A stretch of 64,000 nucleotides of DNA from Pyxicephalus adspersus (lineage: Eukaryota; Chordata; Amphibia; Anura; Pyxicephalidae). Under the pieces are notes generated by a model, which worked only from the letters and a program-made list of their open reading frames with translations, was not told where the DNA came from and ran no database searches. The stretch spans positions 43,656,293 through 43,720,292 of the forward strand of contig NC_092869.1 of the NCBI RefSeq assembly GCF_032062135.1, written 5' to 3'. The position numbers and the translations under genes were made by a program. Below, piece after piece: positions 12,271 through 24,438 of the stretch. Position 1 is the stretch's first letter. Each line of letters begins with the position of its first letter.

Positions 12271-13140
12271 GAATTAAGACAAAAAATGAGCTTTTATAAT
12301 TTTCTTCCCTTCTAAAAGCCAAACCTATTTCTAAACATTGACCCCCTGTCCCAACCCCTGAGCCAGGTACTATCTACCTAATTTACCCCTACAATAAATT
12401 ATAGAATTAAATAATTCTTCTTTACATTTCTTTAAAATTAGAAGATTAAATTGCATCACTGGCTGCTGCTGAGAAGTTTCCTTGGAAAAAAATAAAGGGT
12501 TTTGTATTCTAACAGAGCAATGTGATCACCATGACCTGGTGGCCTAGTGATCACATGTCTATGCTGATAAACATTGACATAGCTATGATCCTGCCACTGA
12601 GCGTATTTTTCACATCATCCCTAATTCTGACACTTTCCCTTCTGTGCTGATTTTCAATTTCTTATCCCATCTTTATATCTGTCTGAAGAAAGGATTTTTA
12701 CTTTTTCTAAAAGTTTCCATCTGTAAACATATTTTTAGTTTTCCTTCTTTTCCTAACCCCAAGCCAAACACCAAACTTATCCCTGCATCTAGCCCTAACT
12801 CCTTCCCTTTGCAACAATTATAAAATAAAATATTTCTATTATCTATACATAAATAAAAATATAAAATGTATCAATGTTTATTATTAAACATTTCACAGGA
12901 CCAGCACTGTGTTCAGGGAGAAATTTCTATTCCATGATGAATGGAGGTGATAATACATTAATGGCATCTTGATTATTTCACATTCAATCTTTAATGATTA
13001 TTTTATTCTTTGATTGAATTATTCTTTCTTCTATTTATTTTATGTTTATTTTGTTTTGATTTGTTCTGAGATTTCTATTATGCCTAATGATATAAGTGTG
13101 AAATATTCTTTTTAATTAGTTGAATCCGGTTATATGTGAT
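12271..13140. other. A/T-rich DNA, no feature recognised
   Basis: Very A/T-rich, with T-rich stretches at 13000-13080. No coding or repeat signature recognised. Confidence 0.5.
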
Positions 13141-13149
13141 CAATTTTAG

Positions 13150-13290
13150 CCCTGAAGAAGGGGGATTTTGAACCTAAAATGTGTTGGCTTTTTATGTGAT
13201 TTTCAAAAATAAAACTAATGGACCTTTACAAATGAAATTGTTGTGGATCTTTTTTCTGCATCTCATTTGGACCGGCGATTTACACGTTAA
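13150..13290 (+). repeat. dispersed repeat with decayed GAAACGCGT motif
   Basis: Contains CCTGAAGAAGGGGGATTTTG followed by AAAATGTGTTGG, the decayed form of a CTGAAGAAG...GAAACGCGT repeat seen more intact at 37130-37170 and again at 38822-38880 and 48617-48660. This motif pair is common in frog and fish repeats; the element class is unknown to me. The continuation to about 13290 is inferred from its repeat-like look. Confidence 0.5.
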
Positions 13291-14240
13291 GGCACCAGCC
13301 CTCACCAGACACCTCTTTATTATTTATACTTTATCAGTAAAACCATGAAAACTGCCTCTGTGCACCCAGGAGGAAATATTTTGTAATGATTTCAATGTTT
13401 TTAATAAAAGAAGCTTTACTATACCCAGAAATCATTTAAAAGCCATTTTTCCCCTTCAAAGTCATTATGTGCCACCTTCCATTGACCCTGATTGTGTTTT
13501 GCTACAATTTTGGTAAAGTGGGTGCCAAGTAGGATTTTACCAGTTCCCTTCCCAGGGCTGGGCACGCATGGGACATGGGACAGGGCTGAGGAATATTCTG
13601 GCACCCATTCAATTCAGGTGAACACAGCATCCAATCTGCAATGTAACAGCAAAGGGGAATCCTTCCGGGCTCATACATACAAGTGACACCTCTGACACAC
13701 AAAATTCTTTCCCCCGACCACCCCTTTGCTGGGTCACCCCCCCATCTAATGATATTGTATGGGATTGTCTTCAGCCACCAGCGTGACTGCATTCCTCAGA
13801 GCGAAGCGCATTTTCCAAAGTTATGATTTTACTTAGTTTTATGTTTTCTATTGAGTATTTGTGTGTTTATTACTTTTCAGTTAATTATTTTCTGGTCGTT
13901 TAATTAAAACAGTACTTAACAGTCCATTTCCCCGTGCATCCTGGGAATAAATCACGGCAACCATAAAACCGTGTGGTGGCAGGATGTGAAATTAATGACA
14001 TATAAAAGGCTGTCAGTAAAATGATGCCCAGAACACGGCGAAATTCATAAATGCATGAAATGATTTTATCTTCTGTTTTCCCGAATTAAAGAAAAGACTT
14101 TCTAGAAGATGGCCAATAAACTTTTTGTTGTGAAGAAAATGACGGCATGAGCTGTTGTTGTTACAAAGAGTTTATTAGGAAAAAACTAGGCGTGCTTATT
14201 GCTGAAATCTTAATGACATTTGTCCTACAATACATTACAT
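13291..14240. other. unique DNA, no feature recognised
   Basis: No recognised repeat or exon. 13860-14120 is A/T-rich and repeat-free. Confidence 0.45.
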
Positions 14241-14244
14241 CCTT

Positions 14245-14790
14245 ACATCCCTTCACAGTCACACTATACATTGGCATAGCTCTGACATATACAGCAGTGC
14301 TGTACAGAGAACACTGAGCCAGTCTCATCAGTCTTTGNNNNNNNNNNNNNNNNNNNNNNNNNNNNNNNNNNNNNNNNNNNNNNNNNNNNNNNNNNNNNNN
14401 NNNNNNNNNNNNNNNNNNNNNNNNNNNNNNNNNNNNNNNNNNNNNNNNNNNNNNNNNNNNNNNNNNNNNNNNNNNNNNNNNNNNNNNNNNNNNNNNNNNN
14501 NNNNNNNNNNNNNNNNNNNNNNNNNNNNNNNNNNNNNNNNNNNNNNNNNNNNNNNNNNNNNNNNNNNNNNNNNNNNNNNNNNNNNNNNNNNNNNNNNNNN
14601 NNNNNNNNNNNNNNNNNNNNNNNNNNNNNNNNNNNNNNNNNNNNNNNNNNNNNNNNNNNNNACATTTATATAGCTCTGACATATACCGCAGTGCTGTACA
14701 GAGAACACTGAGCCAGTCCCATCAGTCTCTGTACCAAGGAGCTGACACTCTAATGTCCCCACATAGTCATTAATATAAGTGTCCGCAGCA
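14245..14790 (-). repeat. 122-bp satellite array A (SINE-tail derived), with gap
   Basis: Both flanks of the gap carry the satellite unit on the minus strand: TATATAGCTCTGACATATA, GTGCTGTACAGAGAACACTG, CATCAGTCTCTGTAC and GAGCTGACACTCTAATGTCC on the + strand. Two partial monomers are readable, one each side of the N run (14338-14661). Confidence 0.9.
14338..14661. other. assembly gap (324 N)
   Basis: A run of N inside satellite array A. The real array size is unresolved. Confidence 0.99.
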
Positions 14791-16470
14791 CGGTTATACA
14801 CAATATATCTGTAGGATGTGACAGATGACAGCCGTTATTCATCACGGAGAGAGTTGAAGTTTTCTTATGATGGAATTTCTTATTTTTGCTTCTTTCTCTG
14901 AGTTTCTTCAGTTTCTTTAACAAAGTTTTAGCAGTATGAAAATAATGAGATTGGTAGCAGACGAGGAAAATCCGTTAGAGAAACAAGTGATGTACGGCGT
15001 CCGAGCGGCTGTTACGGAGTAGAATATAATAAAATAATCTGTTTTCCATTATTTTTCAGCTAGCTGGAGGATTTGTAATATCACTCGGTATAGTCTGACA
15101 TTATGAAATATCGGGACGCCGAGGGCCGCACTGTATAGTAATTAAGTTGGCGTCCAGCTGGGGAGCAGAGTGCAGTTTTATTGGGTGACTTGTAACCCTT
15201 TTCTGCGGTCCTTCCGAAACATTTAGGCGAAAGTTAGGGTGGGGGATATCAGGTGGTGAGGAACTACAGATCCCAGCATGCTCTTAGAGGGGCTGCTAGT
15301 GCACAGGTATGTAGTACAAAATATTACATGACAACATCTAAACAAAAATCTGAAAATAGGGAGTTTTTCTCTAAGGAAGAACATACAATTTCCATGTGGA
15401 TGGTACCCTGCCTGGGACCCCCATTGACTTGACAATTACATGAAATATGAAGATAACACAATGGTTGAATTTTTTGGGTTGCACTATTGCGGTTAGATTT
15501 TCTGTCTCTTTGTTCCTTTTCCGTGTTTCCTTGCAGGGAATATTTTATTCTCTCCGAGTTGCTTTCACATCTAAAATTTAATATTTACTTGGAAACAAAG
15601 TTCTGCTCTCGCCGGTCCCCCGGACGCCCCTGTTGGCTTCTTTTTTTAATAATATTAGGAGAAGATTTTGTTTTTGTGTTGATTGAGTAAAGTAAGACGT
15701 AACTTCTAGATGTGAAGATACGGAGATGAGATTTACCAACATTGACTGACCCCCCCCCCATGGCTGCCCCCCGAGAACGGCCTGCAGACAGCGCTCCCTG
15801 CCAAATAAAACTGATTCCTGTTATCGGGGTATACATTGCTGAAGTTACTGCCATTCCTGCTCCAGCAGCAGCTGAAATGAATTGATGTGCCAGTGGCCCC
15901 CACCGACCCGGGGCCCCCAAGGCTAGATTGTATTACGCTCAGGTCTGATGTGTTCCCCCCAACATTCAGCAGATTCCCCTTTCTACCGATGTTGTCACAT
16001 TAAAAATCAAAGCGTCTCTTGGCCTCGGAGAGAAGCGTTCATGTTCTAAGGTGGATTTAGCACTTTCCTTCTCGTGTTCCCGATGAGAGATGACAATATA
16101 ACGAAAACCAAAGAGTCTCCATTTCAGCCACAGCTCCTGCGCGCCTCTTGGCTCAGATCCTGCGCATTACGGAGCGTGCCAGGCCGACTCTCCTCGCCTA
16201 ATGTTGGGCGGAGTGAGGTGTTTGAAGAAGAAGAGGAGTCTTAGCACATTATTTACTAATATTCCTGAAAAAGTCTGAACCCCTGGGAGCCAATAACATT
16301 TCCTGATCAGGGATCATGGGATCACGAGATTGTGCAGATGTTACATCTCATAGATCTGCATTCAATGTATAGCTCCAAGGTTCATATTTAATAGAAATAT
16401 TTACCCCCAACATGTTCAAACATTTTGCACAGTCCTGGGCTTCCTTCTCGCTTCTCCGAGCACTGGAGGT
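14791..16470. other. unique DNA
   Basis: No gene recognised. A strong splice-acceptor look-alike ends at 15536 but lacks a usable exon. A C-run lies at about 15751-15760, and a ZNF143-like motif at 15263 is listed separately. Confidence 0.5.
15263..15281 (+). promoter_or_regulatory. ZNF143/STAF-like motif
   Basis: ACTACAGATCCCAGCATGC matches the known ACTACANNTCCCAGNATGC form of the ZNF143 (STAF) binding site. Similar sequences also occur inside frog repeats, so occupancy or function is not implied. Confidence 0.4.
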
Positions 16471-16474
16471 CCTT

Positions 16475-17720
16475 TTTAAAGAAACATCCTCTACTTTAAA
16501 CATCAGACCCAACTATGGTGCTTCTCTACTTTGACCATCAGTCTCTGCCACAGCCCTTCTCTACTTTTACCATTTTATATCTTGACCACCAGTCCTAGCT
16601 ATGGCCCTTCACTCCTTTCTTATGAGCCCATTCCATTGTGTACAACCCACGGGAGGTTCATCAAGCGCATTCACACAACATGAGATCCACTCAATCCTGG
16701 CTGAATGACAACCCTGGTCATACCACCAGACTGAGCAGAAGGCATCAGGGCGATAGTTGCAATGCCAGGACTTCCACTTCCTGTGATTCACACATTGACT
16801 CTTCATCATTGCCCTATCACCTCTTCATCCTGACTGCTCATCCATGCCAGGGCCCTTCTGTATACTTTACCCACCAGTCCCTGCCATAGCTGTTCCTTAT
16901 CCAGGCTACCCAAGCCTGCTGTGACCTTTATCCACCACCAGTCTTCTTTCTCTACTTTAAACATCAGACCCAACCATGGTGCTTCTCTACTTTGATGACC
17001 AGTCTCTGCCACAACCCTTCTCTACTTTTACCATTTTATATCTTGACCACCGGTCCTTGCTATGGCCCTTCACTCCTTTTTGCCACCAGTCCTTGCTTTG
17101 CTCCTTTTATATCTTGACCACTAGTCTCTGCCATGGTCCTTCTTTACCCTGACCACCAATCCTTTTCATGGTCCATCTATATGTAGACCACCAGTCCCTG
17201 CTATGGCCCTTCTTTAATTTGACCACAAGTCCCTGCCATTACCCTTTTATATCTTGGCCACCAGTCCCTGTCATGGCCCTTCTCTACTTAGACCTTCTCT
17301 ACCAGTCCCTGTGATTGCCCTTTACCTACCTGGCCACCACTTCCTGCCACAGCCCTTCTCTTCCTAGGCCACCAGTCTATGCCATGGTCCTCCCAAATCT
17401 TGATCACTAGTCCCTGCTGTAGCCCTTCTCTATTTTGACCATCAGTTTCTTCCATAATCCTTCTATATCTTGACCACCAGTGCCTGCCATGCCCCTTCTT
17501 TACTTTGGCTACCAGTCCCTTCCATGGCCCATGTATATCTGGACCACCAGTCCCTGCAATGGCCCTTCTCTTCCAGTCCCTGTCATTGCCCTTTTGCTAA
17601 TTGACTACCAGTCTTTGTTATTGCCCTTTTCTACTTTGACCACAACTTTTTGCCATGGTCCTTCTGTACTTTAACCACCAGATCCTTCCATGGTCCTTCC
17701 ATGACCACTGAACCTTGCCA
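16475..17720 (+). repeat. degenerate minisatellite, 35-bp unit
   Basis: The unit is approximately GACCACCAGTCCCTGCCATG then GCCCTTCTCTACTTT, 35 bp. It is best preserved at 17080-17560. A non-repeat segment (about 16615-16835) interrupts the left part. Monomers are diverged, indicating an old array. Confidence 0.88.
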
Positions 17721-18688
17721 TGCAGATTGGCTTTTCCTTTCTGATGAACAGTTTTTTCTTGTGGACCCTTGTACGGCATTCGAAATGTGAGTCCGTCACT
17801 GCATGGGCCCATGAAGCTGGGCCGATAGGAGGGGGTAGATGGGGGTATCTGTGTTCTTGGCTGGTTAATGTATCTTCCTAAATCTTCCCCTCGTACAGAG
17901 AATGTCTCACCAGCCTGGGACAAACCACATCTGTGGTCCATTTACGTATCATCCGTTTCAGATCTCATTCATGAATTCCGTAATCCATATCCTCTAACAA
18001 AAGGCAAATTCTGGAAATCCTTTCCCCCGAGGAGCAGACAGGTTTAAGCATCTCTAAATTCTTACAGCCTCTCCTAATTTCTAATCAGGACTGGCCTTAC
18101 ATCTCCGAGTGAATGGTTTTCATCGAGTGGTCTGTGAGATGTGCGCCCCGTACGCAGTCATCTCAGATTTAGAATCAGAAACAGATTGTAGGTTGGGGCA
18201 AGTGATAATGACGGGCTCTTAACCCCGGCATTCCTGCGGCCATCTGGTTACCGTCAGTCACACATCATTGGGCTCTTTACAATCCAATCATAAAATCGAG
18301 CGTGCCTTGTCGAGGCTTTTCAGCTTGTCCCAGATGCCAGGCCAAGATGGAGTGCTTAGGAGCAAAGGATTTTGGGAAGAGGGCATGTAAATTAACACCT
18401 AAGGCAGAGCCAGTCGCGGAAAGAAGATCCTGAAGTCATGTTGAGTCCAGACGGTGATGAAGTGAGGTGTTTAGAGGTGAAAAGCTACATGAGAATATTA
18501 CATGAGCGAGAGGGACTCCGCTCAGCGACTTCAAAGCCAAACAGAAACCAGAGAGCAAAAAACAGAGATTGACCCTGAGAGGAGCCCAGTGTGGGCAACA
18601 GGGCAAATATATTGTCACTGCTGGGTCACATGTCAATGTCCTTCATCCACCACACCAATCATAACTAATATGGGATAATTAGGGGGCT
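17721..18688. other. unique DNA, no feature recognised
   Basis: No exon or repeat recognised. 17960-18350 is repeat-free and moderately CpG-retaining. Confidence 0.45.
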
Positions 18689-18689
18689 A

Positions 18690-18960
18690 ACTTCTGCCAT
18701 GTCCCCATTTGCATGGAGTTTGTTTGTTCTGTGTCCGTTTCCTCCAGGTTTTTTATTTTTTTACTAAGTGAGTTAATTGGCTTTCACTCAAATTGTCACC
18801 AGATATATACTTGTAAATGTATATAAATATTATTAATTTTAAAATGTGGGGGTTATTAGAGTGTCAGCTTCTTTGGTACAACTAGTGTCCTCAGTACAGC
18901 ACTGCGGTATATATCAGTGCTATATAAATGTATAATAATAGTGTGTGACTGTGGTGGGAC
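18690..18960 (+). mobile_element. V-SINE-like SINE fragment joined to satellite
   Basis: GCATGGAGTTTGTTTGTTCT, CGTTTCCTCCAGG and AGTTAATTGGCTTTC match, in order, the central region of the SINE at 45532-45811 and 55803-56095. The tRNA-like head is lost or degenerate. Its 3' tail (from about 18850: TTATTAGAGTGTCAGCTTCT, CAGTACAGCACTGCGGTATA) is the first monomer of satellite array B, with no break between them. Confidence 0.7.
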
Positions 18961-19345
18961 ATTAGAGTGTCAGCTCCTCTGTACAGAGACTGATAGGACT
19001 GACTCAGTGATCTCTGTACAGCACTGCGGTATATGTCAGAGCTATATAAATGTATAATATTAGTGTGTGACTGTGGGGGGACATTAGAGTGNNNNNNNNN
19101 NNNNNNNNNNNNNNNNNNNNNNNNNNNNNNNNNNNNNNNNNNNNNNNNNNNNNNNNNNNNNNNNNNNNNNNNNNNNNNNNNNNNNNNNNNNNNNTAGTGT
19201 GTGACTGTGGGGGGACATTAGAGTGCCAGCTCCTCTGTACAGAGACTGATGGGACTGGCTCAGTGATCTCTGTACAGCACTGCGGTATATGTCAGAGCTA
19301 TATAAATGTATAATAATAGTGTGTGACTGTGGGGAGGCATTAGAT
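18850..19345 (+). repeat. 122-bp satellite array B (SINE-tail derived), with gap
   Basis: Forward-strand monomers: GAGTGTCAGCTCCTCTGTAC, AGAGACTGATGGGACTGGCT, CTGTACAGCACTGCGGTATA, TGTCAGAGCTATATAAATG and GTGTGTGACTGTGGGGGGAC. About three monomers are readable around the gap at 19092-19194. The array starts from the tail of the SINE at its left edge. Confidence 0.92.
19092..19194. other. assembly gap (103 N)
   Basis: A run of N inside satellite array B, close to one monomer in length. Confidence 0.99.
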
Positions 19346-20984
19346 TTTCAGAGTGGCATGTGGAAGGATTTGTGTATAATTCATCCATATTGCAGTCTTC
19401 TAGGTGACCATTTTCATTGGCAGTAATGAGAAATCCAAAGTTGTCACCAGTACAGGATTCAAGATAAAATCTTCCAATGGGGGCTCTTGTTTCAGTGACA
19501 GGTTTATACTAGGGAATGACTGACCTCCTATTAGAACAGGAAGTAAAAGACAATCTCTAATGAGAGAATGACAATCAATTGATCAATCAACTTATCAATC
19601 AACCTTTTTGAAAGGGAAATATTTCATTTTTCATCCAACACTTCAAACATTTTGACTTTGGATATAAAAAACAGAAAAACATGAAGGTGATTTTGAATCT
19701 CTATGCAAAGTTTGAGTATTTTTTGTTTTTCTGACATTTTCTTGCAGATTTGGTTTTCTGGCCTGGATTAAATTTCATTGAGTCAGCATTTTAGTGGCGT
19801 GTCATTCCCTGCACACTCAATGTGTGGCGCTGCTCACGGCTTCCTCATCCACAGAAGGGCTTTTTTTTTTTAGAATATGGAAAATAGAAGTGGAAGTTGC
19901 AGAATAAACAGAACGCAGTACATGTGGCAGTGATTGGAAATGGAGAAAAATGAGATCTTCCTGTTCCCTTTAATTAAAGTCTCCACGTTTTATCCGCCTC
20001 AAAGATCTGACAGTTTGGGGCTCATTTTCCACGGATCGGCTTGTTGTGTTTGTACTGGAGGCTGGACGTATTATTCCATGCCGGAGTCACATCTCATGGA
20101 AAAGGTCCTGGGGGGGCGGGGGGGGGGGTGTTTGTTCTGGAAGATCACATATAGAATTGTACAGATCAGTTCCCAAGGTCCTGTGGGGGCCCCTGAAAGA
20201 GGATCTGTCACTGCATCCAAAAACATCCCGCCAGAGAATAAACTGCTTACAGAAACTTCCATCGGTAACACATTGTGAGTGAGGATTGTTATTATACAAC
20301 TTTTCATCTGGCTGTGATTGCTGTTCCATATTTTGATTTTACATTACAGAGGTGTTGATTCTGAATTTAGTGGCTGACTGCCCATCAGGAAAAACTGCTG
20401 AGGGAAAAATCAACGGTCAAATAAAGAGCCGATTGTTTCCAGTCAGTCAGAGTAGATTCATACAATGAAAGGGTAAAGAATGATCACTACAATAAAACTG
20501 CCCCTGACTGAGGCATAAGGATAATCTATATTATAGAGCGGTGACCCCAGAACAAGAGAGGGGGCATTTTCTAGAAATTTCCACTCACTTCCCAAGAGGT
20601 TTTATCATCCATTTTAGATATATAAATGAATTGGCCTACTTAATGTTCATGTAAATGTTAATGCATGTTCATGTGTGCAAAAAAATATTCATTGCAGGTA
20701 CAATAATGCTCCACATTGGGGCGCTAAGTGTGAGGGCCTATCTGCAGTGCACCTGCTCCATGTGTGTTGTGGTGCCATTTAACATGACTGTCATCCCAAC
20801 AGATTGTACAGTAGAGTTGAATGCACAATACATCACGGTGCATAAATGGTGCATTGTGGTGTGCTGTGTTATTAAAATAGGGTGGCTTTCATCAGCTATT
20901 GCACCAATTAATGAAAAACACAGTTGGAATAAAAAATATCCAGTGGGAGTAAAAAATAATGCTGTATACAATCTGCACACTGCA
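19346..20984. other. unique DNA, no feature recognised
   Basis: No gene recognised. A G-run-rich tract lies at 20109-20129. Confidence 0.5.
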
Positions 20985-21775
20985 TAAACATACATAACCC
21001 AGACCACAATCTGCACATTACACACAAATAAACAAAGGTAACCCTGATTACAATCTGCACATTGCACACAAACATACATAACTCTGGTCACAATCTGCAC
21101 ATTACACACAAACATACATAACTCTGGTCACAATCTGCACATTACACACAAACATACATACACAAACATACATAACTCTGGTCACAATCTGCACATTACA
21201 CACAAACATACATAACTCTGGTCACAATCTGCACATTACACACAAACATACATATCCATAAGCAAAATCTGCACATTGCACACAAACATACATAACTTTG
21301 GTCACAATCTGCACATTACATGCATACATACATAACCCTGATTACAATCTGTATATTACGCACAAACATACATAACCCTGATTACAATCTGCACATTACA
21401 TGCACAGATACATAACTCTGATAACAATCTGTATATTGCACACAAATATACATAACTCTTTACACACAAAAATATATAATACTGATCACAATTTGCCTTA
21501 CTACAATACTATTTGCCGTATTACACTACTATATACACATCCTGATCACAAACTCTACATTACACACAAAATATATAACTTTGACCACAATCTGTTTATT
21601 GAACACAATAACCCTGATTACAATCTGTATATTACACACAAGTGTACATAACCCTGATCCCAATCTGCACATTGCACACAAACATATATAATTCTGATTA
21701 CAAACTGCACATTGTATACAAACATTTAAAACCCTGATCACACTCCACACATTGCACTCAAACATACAAATAGCA
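20985..21775 (+). repeat. minisatellite, 40-bp unit
   Basis: The unit is about CTCTGGTCACAATCTGCACA then TTACACACAAACATACATAA, 40 bp, nearly identical at 21060-21260 and more diverged to the right. There are no unique spacers between repeats, so it is not a CRISPR-like array. Confidence 0.94.
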
Positions 21776-22521
21776 CGGCATCACATATATAAATATACAC
21801 ACAATATGCCTACATCATATGTACAATCCCCACCCTTCCCTTTTAATCTAAGCAAAGTTACCACAAAAAAGTGAAGCTCTTCCTGCCCTGCACCTTCTAG
21901 TTTCCTGGTGTTTAGATAAAGTTGAAGAGTCTGGTGCTGTGTTGGGTCTTGCCCTTCTCCTGGAATTAAAATTTTGGATCCTGCGTGAGTGGTGCCAGAA
22001 GTGGAGCACTTTAAGTACAGGAGAGGATATGGAAAGTTGCTGGAAATTATGTGGGAGCCTTTTAGAATGTGGTGCTGACCATGTCCAAACCACACATAGA
22101 ACACATTGGACAAGACACAAATATAATAAAACTGCAAATGTGACTTTGTGACCGACACTGAACCGAAATAAATCACACAACGTAAAAAAAACACATATCA
22201 ACTGTAAAAGAGTTCCATTGCATGTAAAGAAATGCTTAGCGGGAGCTGCAACAGATCCGTTATTACTGGAATAAATCAGCCTTCAATATCAGTTTAAATT
22301 TTCATTTTCTATTTTGAAGGATTATTGCCTATAAATCTGAAATTGTTAAATATTTAAAGTAAGAGATAGATTGTATAGAAAGCGCTGGAAATGATTCCGT
22401 CTTATACCGGGTTTTATTTCTTCCTGTAAGAGTATTCCAGATCTGTCATTGTGAGTGAGAGTGACATACGGAAAACCAACAACTTCATGAGAAACATACA
22501 AGATGATCCAAAATAATATAA
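21776..22521. other. unique DNA, no feature recognised
   Basis: No gene or repeat recognised. Open frames on both strands overlap one another and lack any recognised domain. Confidence 0.5.
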
Positions 22522-22524
22522 ATA

Positions 22525-23348
22525 TACATTTATATAGCTCTGATAGATACATCAGTGTTGTACAGAGAACATTGAGCCAATCCCATCAGTCTCTGTGCAG
22601 AGGAGCTGACACTCTAATGTCCCCCCACAGTCACACACTATTATTATACATTTATATAGCTCTGACATATACCGCAGTGTTGTACAGAGAACACTGAGCA
22701 CGTGCCATCAGTCTCTGTGCAGAGGAGCTGACACTCTAATGTCCCCCCAGAGTCACACACTATTATTATACATTTATATAGCTCTGACATATACCGCAGT
22801 GTTGTACACAGAACATTGAGCCAGTGCCATCAGTCTCTGTGCAGAGGAGCTGACACTCTAATGTCCCCCCATAGTTACACACTATTATTATACATTTATA
22901 TAGCTCTGACATATACCGCAGTGCTGTACAGAGAACACTGAGACAGTCCCATCAGTCTCTGTACAGAGGAGCTGACACTCTAATGTCCTCCACAGTCACA
23001 CACTATTAATATATATTTATTTAGATCTGACATATACCGCAGTGCTGTACAGAGAACATTGAGCCAGTCCCATCAGTCTCTGTACAGAGGAGCTGACACT
23101 CTAATGTCCCCCCCAAAGTCACACACTATTATTATATATTTATATAGCTCTGACATATACCGCAGTGCTGTACAGAGAACATTGAGCCAGTCTCATTAGT
23201 CTCTGTACAGAGGAGCTGACACTCTAATGTCCCCCACAGTCACACACTATTATTATACATTTATATAGCTCTAACATATACCACAGTGTTGTACAGAGAA
23301 CACTTAGCCAGTCCCATCAGTCTCTGTACAGAGGAGCTGACACTCTAT
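22525..23348 (-). repeat. 122-bp satellite array C, about seven monomers
   Basis: This is the only gap-free array. Monomer starts (ACATTTATATAG or its variants) fall at 22526, 22648, 22770, 22892, 23013, about 23136 and 23257, a period of 121-123 bp. On the minus strand each reads as a SINE 3' tail unit ending in a TATATAAATGT stretch. It ends at 23347 within CTGACACTCTA, and neither flank retains SINE body. Confidence 0.96.
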
Positions 23349-23349
23349 T

Positions 23350-24110
23350 TGTAGTTGTCATTGTAAAGTCCGGTAACACTTGTACTCCAGATGTGAAATA
23401 TCCGGATTTATTTGTTCAGGATGGTCGGGTAATACATTGGGCACACATCCCTCGTCTCCTGAGCGTTGCCCTCTCCACTGATTACCAAAAATAAACAGCC
23501 ATTTAATTCCGACAGAACACTGATGGTGAGAACTCGCCAACATCTCCGAGCGTCTGATATCTGCCCTGACTAAATAGGATTTACTGAATATTTAAATATT
23601 TGCTGCGGAGATGTTCAGGAATTTTATTTCAGACATTTGTACAACGGCGTGTTAAGTCCAAATCGCAGCAAATGTATTCAGCAATTCTCAAACACAATAC
23701 AGATATCATAATCCCACGCAGGCTGACTCCAAGTACCAAGCAAGGTGTATGGGAAGCTATACTTACCTATTCCTCTGCTCTCCTTCTACATATAATAGCC
23801 CAGGTCATTGTATCCCAACCGGAGGTTGCTGGGGGTTCCTTGAGTAACGAGCAATTTGGACCTCAAGACCAATTTTCCCCAAGACCTGAAAGTTATTTTA
23901 AGGGTTCCCCCATGTTAAAAAGGTTGCTCCAGGTTGTAGGTGGGTCCTCAGAAGTTACAGGACTGCTGGCCCAGCATTGTACATGATGACATCTGAATTC
24001 CTGCAACCAACTGAGCAAATCAAGAAGCATTGGGGGACCAGATATAGATATAATTGTGGGGTCACCATAACTAGAGGGGTCACATGAGTAAATCCTATTT
24101 AGTCAGGACC
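23350..24110. other. unique DNA, no feature recognised
   Basis: No gene or repeat recognised. Confidence 0.5.
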
Positions 24111-24111
24111 T

Positions 24112-24438
24112 CCTTCCTCCTGCTGGTGACCCCTCTAGTGATGGTGACCCCACAATTCTATCTATATAGAGGAATCAGGACCTCCTTCCAGTGATGGTGA
24201 CCCCACAATTCTATCTATATAGGAGAATCAGGACCTCCTTCCTCCTGCTGGTGACCCCTCCAGTGATGGTGACCCCACAATTCTATCTATATAGGGGAAT
24301 CAGGACCTCCTTCCTCCTGCTGGTGACCCCTCCAGTGATGGTGACCCCACAATTCTATCTATATAGAGGAATCAGGACCTCCTTCCTCCCGCTGGTGACC
24401 CCTCCAGTGATGGTGATCCCACAATTCTATCAATAAAG
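24112..24438 (+). repeat. 72-bp minisatellite, block 1
   Basis: The unit is 72 bp: CCTTCCTCCTGCTGGTGACC, CCTCTAGTGATGGTGACCCC, ACAATTCTATCTATATAG, then GAATCAGGAC. Because 72 is divisible by three, a 24-residue repeating open frame exists, but nothing suggests it is translated. The same unit forms block 2 at 25785-26255. Confidence 0.94.

Noticed and set aside
15537..15690. Exon after a very good splice acceptor (ends 15536)
   Set aside because: The long frame stops just before the possible donor (AAAGTAAGA) and the other frames stop earlier, so a coding exon is not supported.
20985..21775. Regular 40-bp direct repeats resembling a CRISPR-like array
   Set aside because: Repeats abut with no unique spacers, and the sequence is vertebrate. 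It is an ordinary minisatellite.
24191..24436. Protein with 24-residue repeats
   Set aside because: A side effect of a 72-bp minisatellite; no start context, splice signals or conservation to support translation.
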